From Sarcocystis neurona (lineage: Eukaryota > Apicomplexa > Conoidasida > Eucoccidiorida > Sarcocystidae): a stretch of DNA of 64,000 bases. A program made the position numbers and the translations under genes. Every line of letters begins with the position of its first letter. Within the stretch, counting starts at the first letter, position 1. The notes beneath the pieces were generated by a model. That model was not told the DNA's origin. It ran no database searches and saw only the letters and a list, made by a program, of their open reading frames with translations. Location of the stretch: NCBI GenBank assembly GCA_000727475.1, contig KL647295.1:745985-809984 (forward strand). Direction: 5' to 3'. Below, in pieces: positions 28,601-41,205 of the stretch.

Positions 28601-29204
28601 ACGCGTTTGCGTAAGGTTTTACAGAAGCGTGTTCACGTAGGTGCGGTTGTACAGGCTAGTGATCGAGCCGGGTTTGGCCTCTCGAGCTTAAGGAATGATT
28701 ACTGTGCTATAGAGTGGCGTGCACTTTAGTTCTTTTTTTTTTCAGCGCGCGGCTGATGGGAGGCCTATTGCCGTGGAGGTCGACGGCCCTACGCACTACG
28801 TCACTGCCCTTGTGTCCTCGCCCGCAGCTGAAAGGGGGAGCCAAGACAGAGCAGTGGAGCTAGGTGGCGTACAATTATCATCTTCTTCTGGACGGGAACA
28901 GCTTCCGACGGCACTCACGCAGTTTAAGAGGCAACTCCTCGAACAGACAGGGTGGCACGTTGTCAGCATCCCGTTTTTTGAGTGGACAGCCCCTAGCCGC
29001 ACAAGTCCGCCGTTGCCAAACTCCGAGCAGAGAAAGACGGCAGACTCAAAAAGACGGTCCAAGGAACAACTTGAGCCGGCGAAGCTGGGCGGACGAAACT
29101 ACGCGAAATGGCTTTTTGCTACCGAAGAGCAGTACTCAATTTTACTTGTGGCAGCAAAACTTCGTCCACTATTGACAAATCCCCCATTCGACACAAACGT
29201 TTAG
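13632..29204 (+). CDS. Giant RAP-domain protein (~4450 aa), nine exons
   Basis: Exons: 13632-16085, 16764-16983, 17378-17691, 18039-26407, 26595-26772, 26974-27816, 27973-28392, 28498-28593, 28746-29204. Every junction has GT-AG ends and the phases match throughout (13,353 nt). The C-terminus is a clear RAP domain. Exon 8 carries the segment with NEVW and LSVDIVLDQ, and exon 9 opens with IAVEVDGPTHY (~4307-4316), followed by KRQLLEQTGWHVVSIPFFEW, the family signature. RAP proteins bind RNA and act mainly in mitochondrial or plastid RNA processing; that role is inferred here. Upstream are scattered helix-rich ALxxLAxL units (for example ALLHALATL, ALHRLALLQ) like those of FASTK/OPR-type proteins. 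The N-terminus is basic, with a leucine run at residues ~31-38 that may be part of a targeting signal. The length is extreme for the family. Long Ser/Gln/Glu-rich linkers separate the helical blocks. Confidence 0.85.
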
Positions 29205-30401
29205 GAACAACTGGAGATCCATAGGATGCTGCAACCTCACTGGCTAAGGGGTCGACCGGTGAGCAAAAACAGCCCGCAGATGTGTCCCGTTCACTGTCAG
29301 CCCGAAAGAAGCAGACGGTGCGATCCTTGCCGGTGTGATTGTACGGTGCCTGCCGTTAAAGGAAACCACCCATGCAGACTGCAAAAGTTAGACAACATCT
29401 GGAACAAACGCTGCCTTTAAGTTGAGAAACTGGTGATAACTACCGTTCTGCCTGCCTTCTCTCTCCTGCAGGAAATTAACGATTGCGCAGCACTCCGCGA
29501 CACGGCGGTAATGCCTTCGTTTTGGATACTTGCCAAAGCTGCCGCTCAGAGGACGTTCATTGGATTTCTTCTGTGCACCCACAGCCTTGAGAGCTGATGT
29601 CTGCTCGAATGGATTCGGTGAAGAACCCGCTCGCCTTTGATTTGCAAGTGGTATACCGTTAAGGTCTTCTCTTAGAAAACGCGTCTGTATATGTATCGCA
29701 GCTAGGTTCAATCGGTTTCACACGTGTGCATATGCAGAAGACGGCGCACTGCAATGAGTGCGTACAGCGCCACTTGAGTTTCTCTTCTCGGCCTCTTTTA
29801 CCTTTCCTACGTGGCGGAATGGTACTGAAGAGGGTCACATAACTGTAGCTATAAATCTACATGTCGTTGCTGAGGAGCACAGTATCAGATTGACTGAGAG
29901 GCGCGTTCACCTGATTGTTTTGCGCTGTAAAATAACGCAACTTCACTGGAGAATCTCCCAGGCGCCATCCGGCGGGTAAACGGCATTCACTACACAGGGA
30001 AGTCCGCTGAGTGTGATGGCTTTTCCGAAACCTGGTGAAAATTCCTCCGAAATAGAAGCATGCGAAGGTGCATATGGTGCTGTCTCTGCTGATGCAGGCC
30101 GATGCTTACAAAGCTAAGCTATGCCACGATGCGAAGTGCGTCTGCGGACGTCGCAGTGACCCGCTACCGAAAGCAGACCCGTACGGCGCTGTGCAACTTC
30201 GCAGTTGTTACAGTCCGGCACGGCTCGGTGACACTCAACACAAAGACATCGGAAGGCCTCCTACACTACTCTGAACAGGTTTCGGAGCCTGCTGAGGAGT
30301 GAAACGATCCAAGAGATCCCTAACTCGTACTCAAGACGGGACGGGTAACTACGTGCTAACTGTGTGAGCAACCTGGTGTCTGATTATGGTTGTACTCGGC
30401 C
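29205..30401. other. Convergent intergenic region
   Basis: This 1.2-kb gap lies between the 3' ends of the RAP gene (+) and the TTC29 gene (-), so it should hold both 3' untranslated regions and poly(A) sites. No gene or structured element was recognised. Confidence 0.5.
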
Positions 30402-33400
30402 TTACAGCCCACGTGGGCTGTCCTCCCGTTGCAGGACAGATGGGGTGGCGCGTTTTTCTTGAATATCGACTCCGTCGCCCGCCGGGACACGTTTGTGACA
30501 ATCCGACGTCCTCATTGTTCTGAGGCTTTTCCACGCCAGCAGATCCCCTACGTCGCGACGGAACAACTCCTTGTATTCTTCCAAACTGCAATTCGCCCGT
30601 GAAATTCCCAGCATAATTCGGGCTTCTTCTAGAGGGAGACTATCCCCGATGGCGCTGCAAGTAATAGTAGAAACCTTCTGTCCACATTAATTTCCCGCTT
30701 TGAGCCTACTCTGAGCAGATCGGCAGAGCAGCGGCAAAGTTCGAGTACCGGAAATTGTAAAATTTGTTCTATAGCTAGCATGTGGAAGACGTGCACCTCA
30801 TTGCAACGTATCTATTACTTACGTGGTAACATCGAAGTATTTTTTGAACATCTCGAGAGCGCGCACGCTGTCGCCTTCCCCACTGTATAATGACCCCAAG
30901 CTCATGCAGGCTGCCGCCTGCGCTCGAGAGTCTTGCTGTGTACATACCAGCACATTTGTGGTCGCAGGTTCAGGGCAAGCTGATGCAAGCATCTGACTGC
31001 TCTAGTCACTGTAGGCGTCGTACCTTCATTACAACTGCAGACGCGGAATTGGACAAGCTATTCGGTCTACTATGTAGTTCTTACTGCTTCCTCCGCCACA
31101 CGCAGTAGCCGCTCGAGTTCCTGGACGGCCTCCTGTACATTAAGAGACACGCCAGCACACACGCGCTGTGTGGCGTGGTGCGTCTATCTGCTGTCTACGC
31201 GTATTCGAGGGTTCTTCAGTCAGTGGCGCTCAGCAGTACTGGCCCGTCTTCGAGGGTTCTTCAGTCAGTGGCGTTCAGCAGAACTGGCCTCACATCGAGA
31301 CGACCGGCGTTGCGTAGCGCCTTGGCTAGTGCAGCACGGGCCTCATTTTCTCGCCCCTGATCTCCTGCCTTTCTATTATGGAAAACACACATTTGAGAGA
31401 CATGTCGCGTGATGTGCGTGAACAGCTCGTTTGCGGCTCAGGTCACACCGTGCGAGCGAGAGAGGGACAGAAGGGAAGAGAAGAGGGACAGAGACAGATT
31501 AAACGACACTCACGCTGGTGTGCTTATAAATCGCTCTCTGAAGTGCCGAAAGGAACGTTTTCTTTTCCTTGGGTGGGCTGAGGTGGCATGTTCAGGAGCC
31601 CCCGTTTTTTGTCTATAATGGCGCCCTTTCAACTTACGAAACAAGTGTAGGCAGCTCCGGCGTCTTCGGGTTCAAAATCGGTGCTGGATCTATATTGTGA
31701 CGGTGGTTTAGGACGTGCAAGTTCTCACCGACGGGTCACAACGCATTGGAATACTGGTGTATGTTCGCAGAAAAACTTTTCCCACTACTCGACTGCAGCA
31801 CCGACCTGCTCCGCTCTACGCACTTTTCATGCGCAGTGACAGCGTCCTCGTATTTACCTGCGTACAATGGCACTTTCAAAGAGTGATGTCAACCGGCTAA
31901 AAGGATGCCTATCTCTCAGGCGCAATGCTGTAGAAAGGTTAAACCGTGTAGCAGTGCGTTCGCACGACTGCCACCTGTAGGCGCTGAGTGACGACGCACC
32001 AAGTCGGCACATAAGACCTCCGAGACAATGCAGCGCTTCACACTCAAGACGAGCATTCGCACTAGTTTTGGCGCAGCGAAGACTCTCCTGTAGCAGATGT
32101 TCAGCTTCTTCTAGAAGATTATTCTACGAATTTGACCTCGAAGGAAGACCATCATACACATTGTGGTCACAGTAGAGCTTAATTTTCTCGATGACGCCTA
32201 CAGGCTGTTGAAAGGCCACGGCACTCTGAAGCCTTACAGAAGTGGGCACAAGGCGATGCACGTGGCTTAAGGAGCGTGCAACAGCGTTAATATCGTCAGC
32301 TTTAATGGGAAACGATTTCACACTGGCACACCCCCACGTTGGGCTTTTTGCTTGTTGCACGCACTCTCTGCTAGTGTGCATGTTGACCAGATAACCGCAA
32401 GATCTTGAGAGGCGCCCCGAATCCATTTGGTGAGCTGGCGAGCTCGACTACGTCAAGAGATGACTTTGAGTGCACGCGCAGAGCCGGATTTTGTGAGCTG
32501 TGCGCAGGTGCAGCACCTGCTGTTTACTCGAGTAGGCCTTGTTGAGGCCTTCACACTCGGGCAGAATAAGGTGTCTTACCCTTATTTTCTGACGTGCTAA
32601 TTCTGCGCAGCCGACTGCAAGCGCCTCCGCAGCATTCTGTTCTTCAGTAGTTGACGCCAGTTGCGTGGATATGGATAGAGATGTCTTGTATGCTTCACAT
32701 GCGTCTTCCCACTTCCCTTGGTTTTTGTGCACGTCACCTCGAAGCCAGCGGCCGCGCAATAGAACTCTCAGACTATTCGTTACGCGAACAAACCGCGGCT
32801 GAAGTTCGGCTCGGTTGCACAGGCGTTCAGCGTGTATACCGGGTGATTGAACGTGCGCTGGTCTGACATGAGAGGCCACGTACCGATTTCCCGAAATATT
32901 ACCGCTACCTCCGGCAATTTCTCTGTTTCCTCAGAGATGGTTACGCAACGTTGCAGGAAGTGGAGAGCAAGTAACCACTTTTTCGAAGATACGAAGTAGG
33001 AGGCCACCTCGTGGTACAAGCTGAGTGCCTTCTCCCAGCATTCCTCCCACACAGCATTCTCTGCATCAGCCATCGTCGAACTTATGTGCTCCAGATGGCA
33101 TTTTAATTGAAGATGTCCCATCTGCCGCTTTTGACCAGAAGAAGGAACATTATCTGATGAGGACAAAGCATTTTAGTAATGAAAAGCACATCAGCTCAAC
33201 GCAATAATACCATGGAAAGACAACCTGCTTCGCTAGATCGCGTACGAGTCAACAAAACATGCATCCGGGCGAGGCCCCTCTCACTTTTGATAACATTGTT
33301 GAGCCATAGAGCTGTTGGTGCTCGCCACTGTACTCTCACGTGCTGAAGACAATGTGCTTCTGTCTCCTGTCAGCACCTCCTCGTTGAACTCTTGGTTACT

Positions 33401-34186
33401 CGCTGTCTCTCCTTCGTGACGCAAAGTTTTGGACATTTCGAACACATCGACGAAGGTTTGGACGCATCCATCAACAAGCAGCTTGACACATAGATCAGTG
33501 ACGGTAGCGTTTTCTTGTTCCCTTGCGGCTGCAAGCACCCACACCTACGGAGTGAAAAAGCTGTTGTCTTGCCCTCGCAGAATACGTGCCATGAAGGCCG
33601 TGCTTCGCAATCAACCCCTCACAAATACGTGTGACATACTGGGTAAAATACTGGAGAGTGTTCTTTAAGAGCACTGAAGCCTGACCGTGGCTTTGTTGAC
33701 GTCACTGTAAATCGCATACGCCCCTTTTCACACAGTACCGTGTTGACGCCTGTCGGGATGTCTTCAGCTTTGCCGGAAAAGGGGATAGCAGGTGACAGCT
33801 GGTCAGACTGTAGCACTGCGTATGTACGTCTGCCTGTAAAACTACGTACTGGAGTGTGAGAGGTCCTTTGCAGCGGGTCCTGCGGGGCAGTTTTGAATTG
33901 AGCTTTGATTGGGCGAAACCACCCAGTTGTGTGAGACCGTTGAATGCCCTGCAGCCGGAGCGCCCAGCGTGGGATCTGCATTTCCACAACGCGTTTCACC
34001 TTGTTTGGCAGCAGTTTTTTGCGCGGATGACTGGTTTTTTTTCACGCCTTCTACGTCACGCTTGCTGTGCCCCAAGGAAGAAGAGGGGGCGGCCTTCCGT
34101 GGAATCGCCAAGGAGCTGTCATTTTCAGTTTGAAGTGGAAACAATTGCCGTGGACAGTTTCGCCGGTCTTCCAGAAGAGCTGCCAT
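30402..34186 (-). CDS. TTC29: TTC29 orthologue, axonemal TPR protein, eleven exons
   Basis: Exons in transcript order: 34186-34000, 33833-33640, 33544-33340, 33153-32884, 32737-32580, 32123-32000, 31857-31789, 31364-31294, 31132-31085, 30935-30823, 30654-30402. Phases agree at all ten introns, giving 563 aa. The order of segments follows animal TTC29 as I recall it: LCVKLLVDGCVQTFVDVFEM near the N-terminus, then ADAENAVWEECWEKALSLYH, GDVHKNQGKWEDACEAYKTS, LLEEAEHLLQESLRCAK, GKYEDAVTAHEKCVERS, AGRLDEAVQELERLLRVA, YSGEGDSVRALEMFKKYF, and the tail EEARIMLGISRANC...LLAWKSLR. These are tetratricopeptide helices. TTC29 is a ciliary/flagellar protein linked to sperm-tail assembly. The first two exons are not conserved with the family, so the start at 34186 is less sure. 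The gene lies head to head with the KIF6-type kinesin. Confidence 0.85.
31206..31293. repeat. 45-bp tandem duplication inside a TTC29 intron
   Basis: Copies start at 31206 and 31251. The first 23 bases (CGAGGGTTCTTCAGTCAGTG GCG) are identical and the remainder differs at several positions. The pair sits within the intron between exons 31294-31364 and 31085-31132 and abuts the splice donor of the upstream exon. Confidence 0.8.
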
Positions 34187-36060
34187 CTTCCCCGGTACCG
34201 CATCACACAGGCCGTTAAGTAGCGCAACAGTACTTTCACTATATTACAAGGCGATAGCGGAATATTGGGGACCGCAAGTTTCGTCTCACCGCAGGCGTAT
34301 ACCAGAGGATGGTGGCTGACGACTGAATATTTTTCTCACAACGCTTCAGGCCCTCACAAGTCAGCTGACTAGTTCTTGTGAAGAGCTTAATTTGTGCCCC
34401 TCACAAGAAACGACTACACCATACGGCTTTCAAAAGAAACACAAGGGAACACAGATTATGTTGTGCAGAGCTATGGGCCTGTACAATCTAGGTGAAAGGG
34501 GTTGCATCCATTGGCGGCTGGTGCGTCAGCTGCCGCAGACTGCATATGGTGTTGCCACGCTTCTACCAAGCAAAAACGATCCGAACCGGCGGTCTCTGTT
34601 GATGCCTAGGGTACAGCGCCGCTCTCTAGAGCTCCGGAACGTAAGATTTGCCTTGGCGAGTCATAGACTGCAGGTCTGCGATGTGAGGTACTAAGCGAAT
34701 AACACGCTGTTTGGCCCCATACCGCATGCAGGCAGCGCTGCTAGCAGGAGGAAGCGGACCAAGCGGTGCACTGGAGGTCGACGAACGGTGCGGCGCATTT
34801 ACGCATCCAAATGTCGGTCTCAGGGAGAGCCCCTTCCAGAGGAGTGTGTGCGTCTACTTTTCACCGTGTCACAACTACCGTTATTTTTGTGATCCATGCT
34901 CACTCCGAGTTCCCTGCAGTACGCCTTAACCTGGAGCGCACGCGCATGCATGTAACACTGTGGACACTGCCTACTGCCACGATTGGAGTCTCCACACACT
35001 ACAGTTGTCTATTCTCTGTGATACCGACTGCAACATCAATGTATACGTCTCTACCTGTGCGGAGTCACACGCTTGCGCTGACGTCTGTGTGCGCGAATAT
35101 GTGTACAGTGTAAATATGTACGCGTCTGTATGCTGGAAGACAGACAACAATCATATGTGGGTCTTGTCCATAGGAGGGGAAGGGCCACAAAGCGAGTACA
35201 CAGGAAAGGAGCCAGCATTTGTACCTGCGCGATGCGAAGGAGAAGAAGCAGATGTGCTTATACATCCATAAGCAACTACGACTTGATAATGCGTGAACTC
35301 ATCGCGCACGTAGTGCGTTTTTCTTTGTTCTGTCTTTTTTCTCACCTGTGTCGCGTGACAGGGGATACCTTCTGTAGGACGTGATCTGCCGGCATGTAGT
35401 ATCCAAAACTCAGCAACGAGGTACATACTATTTTCTGACGGAAAACATGTTGCGGCTGCTGCAGCGCAGAAATGTCACGTCCCCAGACTCTAGTGACGGG
35501 TGTGAGTGTTTTGTGGTTCCTTTGAAGTTTTAGTAAAGTGGGCATTCATTCAGCAGACCCCTTCCGAAGACGACCGGCACCTCAACTGTCACGCACGTAG
35601 GTCGGCGCCACTTGCGGTTGTTAGGTCACAGCCAGGCGCAACATCAGTCGCTAGAAAAGTCTTTGTGGCCGTCACCGCCAACTAGACACAGGCGCAACGC
35701 AACCTTGTGGCTCGTAAGTGCTGGCTGCTTCCAAAGCCTCCGCAGAAAGCACACCAGTACTCTGCCGACGTACTGCTTTTTGGAGGCAGCAGTCACCATT
35801 AAAGGTTCGTGGACGTTCGGCAGATGAGTCAAAACCTGGCGCTTGCTGCTCCCCCACCGACTGAGGAGACAAGAACAGCACGTGAATTGCATGCTCCCGG
35901 CATGAAAGTGTGCTTTGGTTGGCGACACTGCTCTGTGGCCCCACCACATGGTATATAAAGCTTCCTGACGCCATGGGCCCCCTTGGACCATTATTGTAAA
36001 TTCATTGTTCCATCCCGTTTGAGTTCACGAAGGCTACGTAAGACAACGCGCTAGGATAAG
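34187..36060. promoter_or_regulatory. Shared upstream region of TTC29 and KIF6-type genes
   Basis: This 1.9-kb region separates two divergently transcribed flagellar genes and must carry both promoters. A GCATGCATG run at about 34943, which contains a TGCATG core known from apicomplexan AP2-factor sites, lies in the middle. No TATA element can be assigned with confidence. Open frames here overlap on both strands and look fortuitous. Confidence 0.4.
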
Positions 36061-39000
36061 ATGAACGAGTCCGCCAAAATAGCACGGGAATCCCTGTGCA
36101 ATCCCGGACCGCAAGACCGTGCTCCCTTTTCCACGCCCGACCTTGACGAACGCCCAGGGCAGACTGCACAAGCAGCTGGTGAAACCAACGGTGGAGACCA
36201 CAACGAATCGGTTGTCAGAAGTGGCGCTCGTCGAACCACGAATGTGCAGGTTTTCTTGCGGATGCGGCCGACGTCTGAACCAGCCAAGTTATTAGAAGTA
36301 CGAGGGGAGAACCGTAACATTCTGGTTGTCCGGCTGCCTCGCAGGGATGAGGATGGAGGATCCGGACTTGTCGATAATAGCCGACAAGAGCACACGTTTT
36401 TTTTCGACTCCATTTTCCCGATGAGCACACCGCAAGAGGAAGTTTTTGAAAAAGCTGCGGTTCCTGTGTTGCAGGATCTTATGAAAGGTACTAGGGCATA
36501 AAATCCTTTAACACCCTTTGCACTGTGCGCATCCACGTAAAGCGAGCCCAACACAATCTTGTTTAGAGTGTGAGGAGGAAAGCCGCAAGTTGACTCTTTC
36601 ACTGCCTATCTCTCAGGGGTTAACGGTACTATCTTCGCTTACGGCCAGACCGGAACCGGGAAAACATTTACTATAACGGGCGGTGCTGAGTGTTACAAAG
36701 ACAGAGGACTTATTCCGAGAGCGTTAACTTTCGTTTTCGACAAGATCAAAGAGGATGGCTTTACTCAGTACAGCGTCGCTGTATCATACCTTGAAATCTA
36801 CCAGGAGAAAGGGTATGATCTTCTCACCACGGCTTATGGCGACGCCCGACGAATAGAGGACCTACAGAAGGCAAGTGGCGCAGGAACGTGGTGTCCTTTG
36901 CAAGTAGTGGTCAGACACGGGTTAAGGTGTCTTGGCTTTAACAGTGGTTATTGCAGAAATGACGGACGAGTTACCGTCGAAGAATACCTTAACAGCACCT
37001 CTTCGTAACGAAGCCTTGGACAATTTACAGTTCACGGTACAGGCGGTGTTATTTAGCGGAACACACCATGGGATTGCCTGAGGGCCTGACACTTTGTGGA
37101 CGCTGCCGTTCCGTTCTTCCGGTGTCACGTAGTTGTGTAAAGCAAGGGCGAGGGCTTACTTTCTCGTGTTGGCCAGGTTTCGCATAATAGCCCACCCGCT
37201 TTCTGAAGAACACTTATCTGCCTCGTACCAGCAGGTTGCTCAATCCGTCGGTAGAGGCTGCTGGCTCGATGGTCACTCAGAGGGTATCCGGCGAAATGTC
37301 AACGACTTCTCTTCAGGTTGTAGCGCGGGAAGACGAAGACGGGAAACTAATTCTCCGAGGACTGTCAGTCAATAGAGCCACAACGGAAGAAGAGGCTCTG
37401 CATCTCCTGTTTTTAGGAGATACAAACCGGATCGTGGCTGAAACTCCCATGAACGACTCCTCTACTCGTTCTCATTGCATATTCATTATTTGGGTGGAGG
37501 CAAGAGAAGCTGGTAAGGTGGCAAGGGCAAATTACCTTGTGTGAGGGCGCGAATTCCTGCACATGACAATTAGCAATGCCGTATCAAGGTGATGGTTTAT
37601 TCGCCACGCGAGAAAGACATGAAGGGAACAAAGCAACCGAACAACTTTTCCCTGGTTGAGGTGGCAGTTGTTGAAGACTCTCCCGCTTCACCGTCGTCAC
37701 TCTTGTATCTTCTATGTATTTAAAAAAAAAACACTCAATATTCTTCTGTTCGTGAATGAGGACGTGTGCCGCTGGCACCATTGCAAGCTTGTGTCCACGG
37801 TTGTGGCATCTTGTTGCCTTTCACACTCTTCAAGCCACCTGAAAGCTCCTTAAACAGCCCATTTTCCGCTTGAACAGTTGTACTGCTAAAGCGAACAGAT
37901 AAAGACATTTCGACGTCCCGAGTGTGCTATGCGAAAGTGCCTGTGTCTCTCGGTGTTTTAATGAAGTTGCATGTGTACTCGCTCTCACAATACCGCACCC
38001 TATGCGCGCAGGGGCTTCAGTGGTTCGCCATTCAAAGCTTCACCTGGTAGACCTTGCTGGTTCTGAGCGTGTGAAGCAAACCGGTATCAATCCGGGAGAG
38101 ACGATATTCAAAGAAGCGTGCAGCATCAACCTCGCCCTCCACTACCTGGAGCAGGTGCCTTAACAAGGGTATCACGTTATGGACAAGCAGAATATTTACT
38201 CTTTCAGCTCATTTTGAAAGGCTCGCACGTCACGAGGGTGTAGAGGTACTGCGATCATAGAAAACGGCCGTCGCCGTCGGGTACAACAGCGCTGTTTTTT
38301 GGGCTGTTGGCATGGATGAAATAGGTAATCGTGGCGCTACACGAAAGGACAGAAGGTCGTCGTGTCCACGTTCCCTATCGCAATTCGATGATGACGTCGG
38401 TTCTCCGAGACTCACTGGGGGGCAACTGTCACACGGTGATGGTAGCTACAATAACGCCTGAGAAAGACCTCATTCCTGAGACAGTTTCGACATGCAGATT
38501 CGCCCAAGCCGTTGCACGGGTGAGTTGAAAGCAAACGCTTGTATCAGCCCTAGACAACAAGCAGACTTTCCTGCCGATCCCTGTTTTCCAGCGCGTGCCT
38601 CGCCTCCTCCCACTTAGTTCTTGGCGTACGATGCCAACAAATTTGCTCTTTGCGGGAAACCGTACACAGGCGTATAGATCCCCGTTCGCCAAACTGTCTC
38701 TAAGAATGCTTGCAGATCGAAAATCACGCGACAGTGAACGAAGAAATTGATCCCTATCTCTTAATAAAAAAACTGACAGAAGAAAACGCCGAACTTCGGG
38801 ACCAGCTGGGCTTTCTTCAGTCGAGCATCGGTGCAGGAAGAATGGGCGAAGAAGAGCTGACTGATGAAGACAAGAAAAAGTGCGAAGACTACGTAGATGC
38901 CTACTTAGAAGGTAACCTTGCACGCCCAGAGACGTAGAATAAAGCAACCGAAAGGTACCACATACCGGATCTGCTGGCAGTACGGTAGGGAGACTGCCGT

Positions 39001-41205
39001 GGCTCTCGCAGCTCCACACGTGAGGTCGCTCCAGGAAACGCACTGAGGAACCAACAAACTGAATTCATCTAGTCACACGGCTTTGGAGCTTCACGCGTTG
39101 CCTGTGAAATTGCACCAAAAGGTCCGAAGCTGAAGTGTGATGACTGGCAAATCGGCAAGTGCGCAGCTTTTGTAAGTGCTTGAGACTAGGATAGCCCTAC
39201 AGCCAGAGGACACAGCAAAACCAGCGCGAGTACATACATGAGGTTAAGTAGAATGTGTACACGTATGTGCCACCGGGGTACAGCTTTCGAAGAAGACCCA
39301 GAAATGCAACCGGTCCTGGGCCCCGATGCGCGGAAGGCCCGTTTAGTATTCAAAATTCTTCGAGACCGGTGTGCGGAAACGCAAAGGGCGCTGACAGCGT
39401 CAAAGAGTGCTCGTACAGAAAGCCGTTCACACGTTCTTTGTGGTTGTGCCAATTCCGGTACGTGCTGCTGAACGCAGGGGACGGCGAAGTGCGTTTGAGT
39501 GCCAGCCAGGACGTACGTAGACATCACAGTACACTGCCGTGCAGTACACAAGGCAAAGCATGTATCAGAAAAGGCACCACATGAATGGTTTCTTTGTTTC
39601 GCAAAGCCGCTAGGTGCTTCTAAGTCCCTTGGTAATTCCACGACGCTCTGATGTGAGATAACTTGTGTAGGTTTGCACCTGGAACATGCATCCCAGGAGA
39701 CTGAGCTGCGCGCCGCAGTCGCGAAACTCAGGCTTCATGTACAACAGCGAGACGCAGAAATATGTATCCTGATCGACATGCTTAACAAAAACGGTCATCG
39801 TGTAGCTGATGACATGGCTGCCGGACAGGTCATGCAGATGTCTTTGGAATCAGGGAACACAATGTCAGGTATGTTTCGTGCAGTCAGTACGTTATATTCT
39901 AGCTGTGTGGATAGTCCAGCTCGTGTGGTTTTCAAGCATCGCATGGTTACCTGTGGAGCTTCTTGTGGAAACGAAACCACCAGGGAGGGTCTTCGTATAA
40001 TGTTATTGTCTACAGCGGGCAGAAACTTTGCCGGTCCCGACACACTCAACGAATCAGGCAACTTCGACGCCAAGCATGAAGCTTCACCTCGGGAACCCCT
40101 CTGCACTGTAGGCGGGCTCATTACTTCTAGAGTGGACCGAAGAGGTATGTTTGGAGATAGAAGAGGGAAGTGCTAAGACAAGATAACTGAGTTTCTCGAA
40201 TATGTAGCATTTGGCAAAACCCCCCAACAGAGGACCTTACCGAGACTTGTCACAAGCAGCGTTGAACTCGTGCTCTTCGAAGCCTCCCGCTGGTCTCATG
40301 AACAAGGTATAGCTTGTTGCGCAAATGCGTACGTCAATTGAAATGCGCGCTTCTCGCAAACTGGATCGTTTTTGCAGACTTGCTCACAGATGAGCAGGCA
40401 ACTGCCCTACTGCTAGACCGTGGAAGGGCTTTCGAAATCTTTCGCCGAAGCGTCAGAAGATCCAGCATTAGCGGGGACAACAAAAGCTTGTTGAAAGACC
40501 TCTACGAGCGAGCTAGAAGACTCGGCGAACAAGCGAACTGCGCGCGGTCTCAGGTTGCCACAGCCGCCGTTTGCCTTGAAAAGCTCCGAGTCGCACAAGC
40601 TCTGGTCGCTGCTCCTGCTAACGAGAAGCAAGTTTCGGTGAGAGCTCAAGGAACTGATTGAAGTGCTTGGGAGGTGGTCCTCGCACGTACAGCGAAACGG
40701 AAAGGTGGATGCGTTGAATGTTTAGCCAGTGTCACGCCATCGGTCCGTGGGAAACTTGCGTGCGCAGCTCTGAGTAGCTGTACCTCGGAGTACTGCTCTT
40801 TTGTAAAGGAAGTCCCTCTCTTTTGTATTCGTTCTGCCCCGTGTCACCACGCAGGACGAAGAAATTTCTATCCGAACCACGATTGAGGAAAATCGAGCCC
40901 AGTACATCAGATGCGCTGAAGAGCTCAGGAAAATCAAGGCTGATATACAACGCCTACTCCAACACAATGAGTTGAATAAGAGACGACTCCAACAAGATTT
41001 TGAAGTCTGGCTGCACTACTTGATAAAGACGAAGACGCTATATGGATCCCAATTCTCTGCGGCTGCTGGCAACGAGCTGACACCAAAAGGGCATGATGGA
41101 ATTTCCATGAAAAAGTCACATCCTCCGACTCCGCAGCAGGGCACACCCGCGATTACGGCGTGTTTCCCAGATTCTGGAAGTGAAGTACTCCTACATCAGG
41201 TCTAA
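36061..41205 (+). CDS. KIF6: Kinesin-9 family motor, KIF6 type, twelve exons
   Basis: Exons: 36061-36487, 36617-36870, 37317-37512, 38012-38154, 38325-38519, 38716-38911, 39284-39457, 39671-39868, 40016-40144, 40208-40306, 40378-40637, 40855-41205. Phases match throughout, giving 873 aa. The motor domain spans residues ~55-405: P-loop GQTGTGKT (152-159), switch I NDSSTRSH (273-280), switch II DLAGSER (306-312), and VPYRNSMMTSVLRDSLGGNC, a stretch I recall as typical of KIF6. The neck and stalk also follow KIF6: VNEEIDP, VQQRDAEICILIDMLNK, AFEIFRR, and LQQDFEVWL near the end. Kinesin-9 motors work in motile cilia and flagella, often at the central pair. Intron 2 is of GC-AG type. The tail may continue: a weak donor at 41199 (CAG|GTCTAA) could join an in-frame exon 41451-41834 to give ~999 aa. 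Confidence 0.9.

Noticed and set aside
33834..33853. An in-phase 16-base intron (GTACGT...TTTACAG) between the first TTC29 exons.
   Set aside because: It is far too short for splicing. A donor at 33999 gives a 166-base intron in the same phase.
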